64,000 nt of DNA from Sphingobacterium paucimobilis HER1398 (GTDB lineage: Bacteria; Bacteroidota; Bacteroidia; Sphingobacteriales; Sphingobacteriaceae), in the NCBI RefSeq assembly GCF_000416985.1, contig NZ_ATDL01000007.1, positions 1 through 64,000 of the forward strand. Direction: 5' to 3'. The notes below the pieces were generated by a model. It worked only from the letters and a program-made list of their open reading frames with translations. It searched no databases and was not told the DNA's origin. A program made the position numbers and the translations under genes. Positions 18,349 through 25,777 of this stretch are shown piece after piece; the stretch's first letter is position 1, and every line of letters starts with the position of its first letter.

Positions 18349-18759
18349 ATGTATCCAGAATATTTAGTGGCCCCGATGCGCCAAGAATTGGTAGACGCAG
18401 GTTTTCAGGAATTGAAAACAGTAGAAGAGGTTGATGCTGCAATACCTGCAGAAGGTACTGTATTCGTTGTCGTCAACTCTGTATGCGGCTGTGCTGCGGC
18501 TAACGCCCGTCCGGCAGCCAAAGCAGCTGTAAAAAACGAAAAACATCCGACTAAATTAGTAACGGTATTTGCTGGTATGGAAAAAGAAGCGGTGGACAAA
18601 GCACGTGAATACATGCTTCCGTTCCCTCCATCCTCTCCTGCCATGGCACTTTTCAAAGATGGTAAGTTGGTTCATATGATCGAAAGACACATGATTGAAG
18701 GCAGACCTGCCCAAATGATTGCCGACAATCTTGTAGCAGCATTCGAAGAGTACTGTTAA
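18349..18759 (+). CDS. BrxA/BrxB-family bacilliredoxin (YphP/YqiW)
   Basis: This 136-aa thioredoxin-like protein carries the characteristic CGC active site in VVNSVCGCAAANARPAA (about residues 42-58). In Firmicutes such proteins remove bacillithiol from oxidised proteins; use of bacillithiol by Bacteroidota relatives is known for some species but cannot be shown here. It has its own promoter and terminator. Confidence 0.93.
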   Translation: MYPEYLVAPMRQELVDAGFQELKTVEEVDAAIPAEGTVFVVVNSVCGCAAANARPAAKAAVKNEKHPTKLVTVFAGMEKEAVDKAREYMLPFPPSSPAMALFKDGKLVHMIERHMIEGRPAQMIADNLVAAFEEYC

Positions 18760-18790
18760 ACGCGTATTTTATTTTGATTTTTTAATACTA

Positions 18791-18822
18791 AAAGGTTCCG
18801 CTGTTTCAGCGGAACCTTTTTT
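18791..18822. terminator. bidirectional terminator
   Basis: AAAGGTTCCGCTG and CAGCGGAACCTTT form a near-perfect stem with runs of A and T on both sides, between two convergent genes. Confidence 0.85.
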
Positions 18823-18835
18823 ATTTGCATCTTCA

Positions 18836-19024
18836 CTACCGGTTATTACCTTTTCCACGCTTGTGTTTTTGTTGCCCAGGGGCATATTCTTTAGCAGACT
18901 TATCACCATGCACCTTCTTGGCTTGTCCAGGAGGAACATGCCCATGAGGGTGCTTATTGACATAACAAGAACTGACACAAAAAGCGATCAGTACTGCTAA
19001 TACTACACTTATTTTTATCTTCAT
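18836..19024 (-). CDS. small lipoprotein (HPHGHVPPGQAKK family)
   Basis: This protein of about 62 aa has a signal peptide and the lipobox VSSC. The mature part is short, very basic and rich in His, Gly and Lys (NKHPHGHVPPGQAKKVHGDKSAKEYAPGQQ). Relatives in Bacteroidota are often labelled quinol oxidase subunit 4, without evidence I know of. I chose the second of two adjacent ATGs (19024 or 19027). The role is unknown. Confidence 0.75.
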   Translation of the reverse strand: MKIKISVVLAVLIAFCVSSCYVNKHPHGHVPPGQAKKVHGDKSAKEYAPGQQKHKRGKGNNR

Positions 19025-19087
19025 CATATGTTTACATTTTCTACGACACAGCATGGCAAATATCAGACCAACACATGTGCTCGTATT

Positions 19088-19705
19088 TTAAAACAAGTCC
19101 TGCTTGATGGTCTTTACGGCGTTTCCTCGTTCCAGCTCATTATGTGCCTGCCATTGGTCCTGTTGTTGCTCCAACAACTGCTCTGTCTGCCAGACCAACA
19201 CCTTTGCTTCCAACCTAGCCAGGCAGGCTTTCTTGTTTTCCAACTGCGATCTTGAATCCATTGCGACCACCTGTATTCCGGAAGGCAGGTGTTTTGCACG
19301 GACGGCAGTCTCCACTTTATTGACATTCTGCCCACCGGGGCCAGCTGAACGACAGGTATCGATTTTCACATCTTTTACATTCCAGTGCAGCAGGTCCTTG
19401 ACATCGAAAGCAGCTATCCCTATAAACCAATTCTTACGTTTGTAATACTTGCGATAAGGGCTCTGTGCTACCCACTGTACGGTACCTATCCACTCCTGCA
19501 AAAATGCATCTAAACTATGACCTGTCACCATCATCGCAGCAGACAGTAGCAATCCTCTGCGCTGTCCTACTTTATTTTCGAGCACCTCCATTTGAATTCC
19601 TTTTCTTTTGGCCTGTTTAAGCATCATACCCTGGACTTTGGCCACAACCCGACAGCATTCCAGCGGCCCCCTCCCTGAGGTAATTTGTACAATCTTCTTC
19701 TCCAT
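19088..19705 (-). CDS. prfH: peptide chain release factor homolog PrfH
   Basis: This 205-aa class-I release-factor homolog keeps the catalytic GGQ (residues 124-126, CRSAGPGGQNVNKVETAVRA) but lacks the usual codon-recognition domain. Its family start QITSGRGPLECCRVVAKV is clear. Published work on PrfH and its partner RtcB describes hydrolysis of peptidyl-tRNA on ribosomes damaged in the decoding centre, followed by resealing of 16S rRNA by RtcB. Here prfH begins 2 bp after the rtcB stop codon, so they are one operon. Confidence 0.93.
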   Translation of the reverse strand: MEKKIVQITSGRGPLECCRVVAKVQGMMLKQAKRKGIQMEVLENKVGQRRGLLLSAAMMVTGHSLDAFLQEWIGTVQWVAQSPYRKYYKRKNWFIGIAAFDVKDLLHWNVKDVKIDTCRSAGPGGQNVNKVETAVRAKHLPSGIQVVAMDSRSQLENKKACLARLEAKVLVWQTEQLLEQQQDQWQAHNELERGNAVKTIKQDLF

Positions 19706-19707
19706 CC

Positions 19708-21108
19708 TTAATCCTTGTGCATTCTTACAATACGCGGATAGAACTTTCCTTGTACATCGACCAGCTCTTTTTGCGCGGCCATTACCAGATCGATGTCTTT
19801 ATAGGCTAAAGGGTTTTCTTCGACAGTACCCCCGATTAAATCTACTCCGGACTTCGACAGGAGTTTTTTCATCGTCGAGGAGGTCATACTGTCTTTTGCT
19901 TTTTTTCTACTCATCGCACGACCTGCACCATGCGATGCCGAATATAGGGCATCCTTATTTCCTTTGCCTGACACCAGGTATGCAGGTGCTGTCATACTGC
20001 CTGGTATAATACCCAACTCACCAATACCTGCAGGAGTCGCTCCCTTACGATGTAGAATTACTTCTTTACCATCTTCTAAGGTTTCTTTCCACGCAAAATT
20101 GTGATGATTATCCACCATACAGATTGACTTTAACCCCAATGCTTTTAACAAGTTGGTGTGTATACGATCGTGACAGGCCTTGGCATAATCACCTGCCAAG
20201 GTCATGCTGATCCAGTACTCCTGTCCAGCTTCGGTATCCATATCGAGCCAAGCCAGCTGCTGCGCATGCCGTGGCAATTTACAGCGGTCCATTGCTATTT
20301 TCGTATAATGCATGGCAATAGCAGCCCCCAGTCCACGACTCCCCGAATGTGTCAACAATGCCACATACTTCTTGGCTGGCAGTCCTAAAGTGTTATCACT
20401 AAATAACTCGATCTCTCCAAACTCCACAAAATGATTCCCTTTACCGGAGGTTCCCAGCTGCCGCACAGCCTTCCCTTTCAAAGGTTTCAGAAAAGCTATC
20501 TCATCGAATATTGAACTTTCCAAGACCTCATGCTCCTGTCGAATATCCAATCCCCCTTCCATTCCAAAATGAGTGTTATTTTTTAATGCCTGCTTGATCT
20601 GATAGGCATAGCGTTTTATAAACCCCTCGCTTTCATCAATAATAGAAAGCGCCATCCGACAGCCAATATCCATACCGACTGCATAGGGAATCACCGCGTT
20701 CTCTGTCGCCAACACACCACCTATAGGCAACCCGTAGCCCATATGTGCATCAGGCATCAGTGCGCCCTGTACACTGACAGGCAGCAGTCTCGCCAATTCC
20801 ATCTGCCTTTTAGCAGACTGTTCGATTTCTTTGCCGCCATATATCTTCACAGGCACGGGTTCATCTACCAAATTGTGTACCGTATAAGTCGCTCCTTGGA
20901 CACGCCCTATTATTCTTTCGGCTATTTTATTCGTTTGTTCATTCGCCAGATAAGCCTCTGGGTTATTTTTAATAGCTACTAACAAGTCCAACAATTGTTG
21001 CTTGCTGTAGTGCTTAAAACTTTTGGACACGGTATTAATGACCAAGCTTCGTAGCTGATCATTAAGGTATCCTATTTTACTTAAATCTTTTGTTCTTAAA
21101 TTTCCCAT
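19708..21108 (-). CDS. rtcB: RtcB-type RNA ligase, PrfH-coupled subfamily
   Basis: This 466-aa GTP- and Mn-dependent ligase joins RNA 2',3'-cyclic phosphate (or 3'-phosphate) to 5'-OH ends. Active-site blocks are visible: YAVGMDIGCRMAL, TSGKGNHFVEFGEIE, LTHSGSRGLGAAIA, VDNHHNFAWKE and the guanylated histidine in SASHGAGRAMSRKKA. The ATG at 21108 matches the N-terminus GNLRTKDLSKIGY; the ATG at 21123 would overlap the upstream gene by 8 bp. It lies between an unknown basic protein and prfH on the same strand. Confidence 0.95.
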   Translation of the reverse strand: MGNLRTKDLSKIGYLNDQLRSLVINTVSKSFKHYSKQQLLDLLVAIKNNPEAYLANEQTNKIAERIIGRVQGATYTVHNLVDEPVPVKIYGGKEIEQSAKRQMELARLLPVSVQGALMPDAHMGYGLPIGGVLATENAVIPYAVGMDIGCRMALSIIDESEGFIKRYAYQIKQALKNNTHFGMEGGLDIRQEHEVLESSIFDEIAFLKPLKGKAVRQLGTSGKGNHFVEFGEIELFSDNTLGLPAKKYVALLTHSGSRGLGAAIAMHYTKIAMDRCKLPRHAQQLAWLDMDTEAGQEYWISMTLAGDYAKACHDRIHTNLLKALGLKSICMVDNHHNFAWKETLEDGKEVILHRKGATPAGIGELGIIPGSMTAPAYLVSGKGNKDALYSASHGAGRAMSRKKAKDSMTSSTMKKLLSKSGVDLIGGTVEENPLAYKDIDLVMAAQKELVDVQGKFYPRIVRMHKD

Positions 21109-21115
21109 ATGGGTT

Positions 21116-21850
21116 TTATACATCTAACGCTAGATAGGCCTCTTTGGGACTATATCTAGGTATATTTTTAATTCTATTAATATATCTAATGCGCTCGCCT
21201 GACCACCGCTTCCAACTGTACCCAGCGCCATGCGTCAATGTATTGATACGCGGTCCCAGGTTGTGATTAGTAAGATGATCTTCTATGTAGGCCAACTCTC
21301 TTTCGATAGCTATATCGAGCACCTGTACGTGGGTAATCATATGGGGCGCAATTTTCAATCTATAACGCCAAGGCTCTGAAAACACATAGTTGATAACCTG
21401 GCATTTTGTTTCTACATGATAGGTTTCAATACAGGTAAAGCATGCCTTTTCCTCCTCTGTAAGCTCCAAGCGATTGATATCCCAACTGTAAGCAGATATC
21501 TCCTGCAGCATTTGCAATCTGGAGGTATACTGGCACCGTCTTTTACGTCGCTTTCTTTGTTTAAAAGTTTTATCGTAATGATATTCAACCGTATTGATCT
21601 TGTTAAGCAAAGCCTCATAAAACAATGCCTTTGCATCATATTTCAAATCTTCGCGGAGTACAAAAAAGCGCTTCCATCCCCGCTGATAAGGATACCTTAA
21701 AGGTTCCAGAGGTAGCAATCGCCGCTGTTTCCAAAGATCTAACCGTCTCTTTTCCAATCGCATCAGCTTTTTATCACGATCCGTCTTAACGAGTCGCTTT
21801 TTCTGACGTGCCGTTTTCGTCGGGCACAACCATTCTTGTGTGTCCATCAC
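21116..21850 (-). CDS. unrecognised basic protein, first gene of the rtcB-prfH operon
   Basis: I do not recognise this 244-aa protein. It is strongly basic, with Lys/Arg-rich stretches at about residues 13-44 and 96-105 (KQRKRRKRRC), and rich in aromatic residues. The middle has three cysteines (KACFTCIETYHVETKCQ, 136-151), and PWRYRLKIAPHMITHVQ (160-176) could be a fold core. There is no signal peptide or membrane helix. The gene ends 7 bp before, or overlaps, the rtcB start. The composition and position suggest an RNA- or ribosome-binding component of the rescue system, which is inference. Confidence 0.8.
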   Translation of the reverse strand: MMDTQEWLCPTKTARQKKRLVKTDRDKKLMRLEKRRLDLWKQRRLLPLEPLRYPYQRGWKRFFVLREDLKYDAKALFYEALLNKINTVEYHYDKTFKQRKRRKRRCQYTSRLQMLQEISAYSWDINRLELTEEEKACFTCIETYHVETKCQVINYVFSEPWRYRLKIAPHMITHVQVLDIAIERELAYIEDHLTNHNLGPRINTLTHGAGYSWKRWSGERIRYINRIKNIPRYSPKEAYLALDV

Positions 21851-22158
21851 ACTTTCAATTTATTTTTATTGAATTTTATTGTTGATTTCGATTCGTCCTT
21901 AGTAAGGATATACCCTTTCAAAAAGCGCTCAGAAAAAGCCCATAAAAGTTTGGAGGCAGGCAAACACGGTGCAAACAACTCGCACGTCTATTAAATTATA
22001 AGAAAAAAATAATTTGACTGCCTTTTTAGGCAATAAGCGAAAGGGGCGATATGTAGAATTGTTCTGTCATGATTCCTTGATGTTTTAAAAGATTAATAAA
22101 TCAAGAATTGCCCGCAAACATAGGAAATTATTTCAATTCCTACAAAAAAATAAAAAAG
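21851..22158. other. intergenic upstream of the rtcB-prfH operon
   Basis: This AT-rich region must hold the promoter of the minus-strand operon. TTCAAT and ATTGAA at about 21854-21873 form a short inverted repeat just upstream of the first gene. I see no other gene. Confidence 0.4.
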
Positions 22159-22207
22159 GAATCTCCTCCGGATCGAACCATGGTTCTTATCAGCCACCCC
22201 CTGAACG

Positions 22208-22240
22208 AAAAAAGCCCTAACTTTCGTTAGAGCTTTTTTT
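22208..22240 (-). terminator. terminator, unit A
   Basis: CTAAC and GTTAG, extended by AAAAAGC and GCTTTTT, form a rho-independent terminator next to the tRNA-Pro-like end. Confidence 0.7.
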
Positions 22241-22255
22241 GTCGGGGTGGCAGGA
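22239..22255. other. attachment-like site, left copy 1
   Basis: The 17 bp ttgtcggggtggcagga are identical to 36922-36938 at the tRNA-Pro 3' end. The following bases (ttgcttcagccccacaacctcc) look like a decayed continuation of the tRNA. This may be a relic of an older insertion or of a tandem tRNA copy. Confidence 0.5.
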
Positions 22256-22338
22256 TTGCTTCAGCCCCACAACCTCCAACACATCCATGAATCTCCTCCG
22301 GATCGAACCACGGCTCTTATCAGCCAACCCCCTAAACG

Positions 22339-22371
22339 AAAAAAGCCCTAACTTTCGTTAGAGCTTTTTTT
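22339..22371 (-). terminator. terminator, unit B
   Basis: This has the same stem as unit A (CTAAC/GTTAG extended by A/T runs). It was probably the original terminator of tRNA-Pro before the island inserted between the tRNA and its tail. Confidence 0.7.
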
Positions 22372-22386
22372 GTCGGGGTGGCAGGA
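22370..22386. other. attachment site, left end of island
   Basis: The 17-bp core ttgtcggggtggcagga matches the tRNA-Pro 3' end at 36922-36938 in the same orientation. The two copies bracket the integrase, mobilization and defence genes, as expected for attL and attR of a tRNA-targeting element. Confidence 0.75.
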
Positions 22387-22796
22387 AGATTCCTAACCTC
22401 CGCAAATATCTTTAAATCAATCGGTTGAAAATCCTTTTGAAGAACCGCTCACCTTTTTGCTCACATATAGTTTGCTCGGTGATTGGTGTAAAGATAAAGG
22501 TTTCAGCCAACAAAAGGAAACAATCGGCTACAAATTACACATCAGCCTTTCACCGTAAACAGCCAAAGCGAGAACGGCGCAGGGCAAAGAGCGGTGGGGT
22601 TTCGCAAGCCACTAATGAGCGTGGGGAAAACACTTGGCTTCATTCTGGCGTTATCATGGCGTTATTGACGTTATTTTGTCTTTAGTATAAAGACGCAACG
22701 ACTACATAATTTATCCAACATATTTCCGACACATTCCGTTATCGGACATTTCGGAGACCTAACGCCCAATTATCTGTCATTTCGTTCAACTAAGTT
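22387..22796. other. left end of island, no gene called
   Basis: This 410-bp stretch has no convincing gene. The phrase aaacagccaaagc followed by a G-rich stretch (about 22556-22640) partly recurs at about 29011, so it may be a repeated non-coding element of the island. Confidence 0.4.
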
Positions 22797-24476
22797 TTAT
22801 TCATTTAACCAGTTCAATGCTTCTTTAGTTATGCCATTATACCAATCTTGTTCGTTATCGGTTGAATTTGCCAACTCGTTGGAACGTTCAAAAAATTGCT
22901 GAACGTGTTTAGGTTCGGGAACATAACTTGCTTTGTGAGAATCTTCAAGCATCTTGATAAAGATATTAAGCGGTAAGGGAACAATAGTTGACTTTCCCCC
23001 ATAATAACTAATATTCATTTTATGTAAAGCATAAAAATGAGCCACACACGCTTCATTGATATTAGGTGCAATGAAAAGGCAGTAAGCGGGTTTGTTCGTT
23101 TCTTTCTTAACTTTAGCAAGATGTCGAGTAACAGGTTCTCCCTCGGTTTCATATTGCCTTTGTCCGCTTTGCATAGTTACTTCAACGGTTAACCCAAAAT
23201 CATCGTAATCACAAACAATGTCAGCCATATTCCCTTGTGCTGTTGACATGGGATTACCAAAATCATCAAATTTCAAATTTGCTTTTATACTTCCTCCATC
23301 TAACATCGTCATCGCTCTCCAAGTATTCCATTCAAGCATCAATGGAGTATCATAAAGGGAGTTGTCAAGTATTTGCTCAAATGTTGAGTTTATCTCATCA
23401 AATAAGTGGTAATCTTTAATTGCTGTTACTTGGTCTGTTAGGATTTGTTCTTTTCTACGTTCTATTTCATCAGCAAAAATATCTTTAAGTTCTTGTAATG
23501 TAGCTGTTTTAGGTATCGTAATATGCGGAAATTCAGAGCTAATTTTTTGTTCAAGCAATTCTCTATTGTCTGAAAGCAAAGTAGGAGTTTCGGCATTTCC
23601 CAGATAATCCACATATCGTTTTTCATTGTCTATAAAACACGGCTCCCTATCGGTATTTTGTAAAAAGTAATCTACTTCTTGGATTTTCTCTGGAACAATT
23701 GATATTGATTTGCCTATATGTGAAATATTTACTAGCCCTGTGGCTCGTAAATATCGAAAACAAGCATCTGCATAATCCCGCATATTGCTTGCTTTTGTTT
23801 TCAGAAATTTCGTGACAGAGGCATCATTTGTTTCTCTTGTTTTTGTGTTCCCTGCAATAATATCTTCTGCATAAATGTCTCGTAATTCTTTATCCAAATA
23901 TTCAGCACGAAATTTTTTATAGTTACCCTCATGCTGTGCTTTAGATACTCTGAAATCATCAATTTTTTTAACAATCTCATCAAATTCTCTATAATCAACC
24001 AATTGTAAACCGAAAATCATCAGCTCATCAAATTTTAATGAACCAAAATGACGGATTAAACGAAATAATTCAAGATAGGGTTTAACCCAAAATTCTGCCG
24101 AATTTGCGGATGGTCTATGGTAAGGCGAAGGAACTTGGAATTTAAGAAGTTGTCGTAAAAAAATTTCTTCTTTACGTTTTGAGTTCACCAACTCAAATCC
24201 CGCAGGAGTTAAACTGATAGTTGGGGAGAGAATAACAAACCCAAGTGCTTTTGGTGCTCGGTTTATTCTATCTCTTGCACTAAATGCAGGGTCATTAGCC
24301 CCCTCACCGTTGAAAAAGTTTTCCTCTTTCAACAATTCCATAAATGCCCTTTGTGTGTCGTTATCCCATTTCTGTCCTGAAAAATGAGCATTCAACAACT
24401 CAATTTCAGGTATCATTTTAGACGGAGTTCGTGGAGATGTAGTAACGAAAATTACTTTACTGTCAATTCTTGCCAT
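22797..24476 (-). CDS. AlwI-family type IIS restriction endonuclease
   Basis: This 559-aa protein matches the AlwI family, which cuts at a distance from an asymmetric GGATC-type site. The likely nuclease site is the D...ExT arrangement in ADIVCDYDDFGLTVEVTMQSG (Asp419, Glu432), a variant of PD-(D/E)xK. Specificity is inferred from the family, not read. It is the last gene of an operon with a controller and an adenine methylase, 8 bp after the latter. Its low G+C fits acquisition with the island. Confidence 0.88.
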   Translation of the reverse strand: MARIDSKVIFVTTSPRTPSKMIPEIELLNAHFSGQKWDNDTQRAFMELLKEENFFNGEGANDPAFSARDRINRAPKALGFVILSPTISLTPAGFELVNSKRKEEIFLRQLLKFQVPSPYHRPSANSAEFWVKPYLELFRLIRHFGSLKFDELMIFGLQLVDYREFDEIVKKIDDFRVSKAQHEGNYKKFRAEYLDKELRDIYAEDIIAGNTKTRETNDASVTKFLKTKASNMRDYADACFRYLRATGLVNISHIGKSISIVPEKIQEVDYFLQNTDREPCFIDNEKRYVDYLGNAETPTLLSDNRELLEQKISSEFPHITIPKTATLQELKDIFADEIERRKEQILTDQVTAIKDYHLFDEINSTFEQILDNSLYDTPLMLEWNTWRAMTMLDGGSIKANLKFDDFGNPMSTAQGNMADIVCDYDDFGLTVEVTMQSGQRQYETEGEPVTRHLAKVKKETNKPAYCLFIAPNINEACVAHFYALHKMNISYYGGKSTIVPLPLNIFIKMLEDSHKASYVPEPKHVQQFFERSNELANSTDNEQDWYNGITKEALNWLNE

Positions 24477-24484
24477 AAAAAATC

Positions 24485-25393
24485 TTAGAGTACCAGCTCT
24501 TTTTCAAATTCTAATTCGGGAAAATGCCTTTTGGCTTCATTGCCGTAGTTTGAAATCAATATGTGCGAAGCAGATGCCTTAAACCTGTTTCTTATATTTA
24601 CTGCATACGATTTACCATATTCATGCACTATCATATCTCCATATAACTTTTCAGTTAAAGGGGTTCTTCCGATAACCATTAATGCTTTACATTTCAATCT
24701 TTTATAGTTGTTTGCTAATTCTATATGGTTTCTTTCATTGAAACCATCTTTATGCTCTGCATTTCCATAGTCTGAAAATACGCAATCATAAGGTGGGTCT
24801 AAAAACATAAAATCGTTTTCTTCTGCCATTTCAAAAATCTGCTTATAATCAGAATTATAAATCTCTGCATTAGCAAGCAAATCACTATGATTCTTTGTCA
24901 CTAATGAAGTATTCAGGTTAGCATATCTTCCATAGGGAACATTAAATTCGCCTTTAGCATTATATCTTATCATCCCCGAATAAGCCGTTTTATTGATAAA
25001 AAAATATAATAGGGCATCAGAGTATCTCTTTTCTGCTAAATCATTGAACATATCCCTTATTTGATAATAAAGTGTCTCGTTGTCATCTTCTACTCTTTCA
25101 GAGGGTCTTTGGGATTTTAACTCTTCAAATCTCTTACGATTGGTTTTATAAGTTTTTTCAATTTCTGAAAGTTCTCTTCGCAAATTGTCAAAATCAGATT
25201 TTACGCCATTATAAAAAGCCATCAATTTGGAATTGATATCATTAATGATAGCTTTTTTAGGTTCTAAATAAAAAAACAAAGCACCACCTCCAAAGAATGG
25301 TTCAATATACCTACCACTAAAATCAGGGATATGCTTTTCTATTTGTGGGATTTCTTTTGATTTTCCACCCCTATATTTGACTAATGGTTTCAT
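24485..25393 (-). CDS. Dam-family N6-adenine DNA methyltransferase
   Basis: This 302-aa enzyme is of the D12/alpha class. The SAM-binding motif is YIEPFFGGGALFFYLEP (about residues 30-46) and the catalytic DPPY is in NDFMFLDPPYDCVF (about 194-207). A Dam-type enzyme acts on GATC-containing sites, which suits protection from an AlwI-like nuclease whose site contains GATC; that match is inference. Its ATG overlaps the stop of the HTH gene by 4 bp, and the nuclease gene follows, so methylase is made before nuclease. Confidence 0.93.
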   Translation of the reverse strand: MKPLVKYRGGKSKEIPQIEKHIPDFSGRYIEPFFGGGALFFYLEPKKAIINDINSKLMAFYNGVKSDFDNLRRELSEIEKTYKTNRKRFEELKSQRPSERVEDDNETLYYQIRDMFNDLAEKRYSDALLYFFINKTAYSGMIRYNAKGEFNVPYGRYANLNTSLVTKNHSDLLANAEIYNSDYKQIFEMAEENDFMFLDPPYDCVFSDYGNAEHKDGFNERNHIELANNYKRLKCKALMVIGRTPLTEKLYGDMIVHEYGKSYAVNIRNRFKASASHILISNYGNEAKRHFPELEFEKELVL

Positions 25394-25701
25394 TGCTTTG
25401 CTTTTTTACGTTTGTAATTAACAATACTTTCTGCTACAACATCCAGTATTTTTGTAGCCTCGTCCTCATCAACAATAAGGTCATAAACTTTATCTGCTGA
25501 CCATAACCTCAAAAGTTCTTTTGAGTCTATTTGTAATGTCTCGGCAAGTACCATAATTTGTTCACGTCTTGCACGTCTGTCGCCTTTTTCGATTTTACAG
25601 TAGGTTGCAGTATCAATTTCTAAAACAGAAGCCAACTGTCTTTGCGTAATTTGCTTCTCTTCCCGTAATGACTTTAGTTTTTCACCAATTATAGTTGACA
25701 T
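25390..25701 (-). CDS. XRE-family HTH controller of the restriction-modification operon
   Basis: This 103-aa protein has a Cro/C1-type helix-turn-helix at residues 6-60 (LKSLREEKQITQRQLASVLEIDTATYCKIEKGDRRARREQ in three pieces of that motif) and a helical tail. It is first in the operon, overlapping the methylase start by 4 bp. Short controller proteins in this position usually delay nuclease expression after the system enters a new host. Direct TTGACA repeats over its own start could be its operator. Confidence 0.85.
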   Translation of the reverse strand: MSTIIGEKLKSLREEKQITQRQLASVLEIDTATYCKIEKGDRRARREQIMVLAETLQIDSKELLRLWSADKVYDLIVDEDEATKILDVVAESIVNYKRKKAKQ

Positions 25702-25716
25702 AATTTAGTCTTGACA
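25695..25716. promoter_or_regulatory. candidate controller operator (direct repeat)
   Basis: TTGACAT occurs at 25695 and 25711, 16 bp apart, flanking the start codon and the predicted transcription start of the HTH gene. Its position suits autorepression by the controller. No experiment supports it. Confidence 0.4.
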
Positions 25717-25724
25717 TTATTTGG

Positions 25725-25756
25725 CAAATATATAATAATATTTTTAGCAAAAACAA
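25725..25756 (-). promoter_or_regulatory. promoter of restriction-modification operon
   Basis: On the minus strand TATATTTG (25732-25725) is preceded by TTG (25756-25754) with a 21-bp spacer, matching the Bacteroidota consensus. The expected start near 25718 gives a leader of about 17 nt. It shows that the R-M operon is transcribed independently of the upstream ATPase gene. Confidence 0.7.
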
Positions 25757-25777
25757 TTTTTAGACGACAATCGTAAA

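Larger units (their letters stand above)
22159..22386. repeat. two diverged copies of a terminator plus tRNA-Pro 3' end
   Basis: Unit A (22159-22257) and unit B (22289-22386) are about 90% alike and offset by 130-131 bp. Each starts gaatctcctccggatcgaacca, contains the same hairpin and T-run, and ends with ttgtcggggtggcagga, identical to the 3' end of the tRNA-Pro at 36925. Read on the minus strand each is the tail of a tRNA gene followed by its terminator. Confidence 0.85.

Noticed and set aside
22425..22685. 86-codon plus-strand frame at the left end of the island
   Set aside because: The text is low in protein-like features, and part of the DNA recurs near 29011 out of any coding context, so I treat it as a non-coding element.
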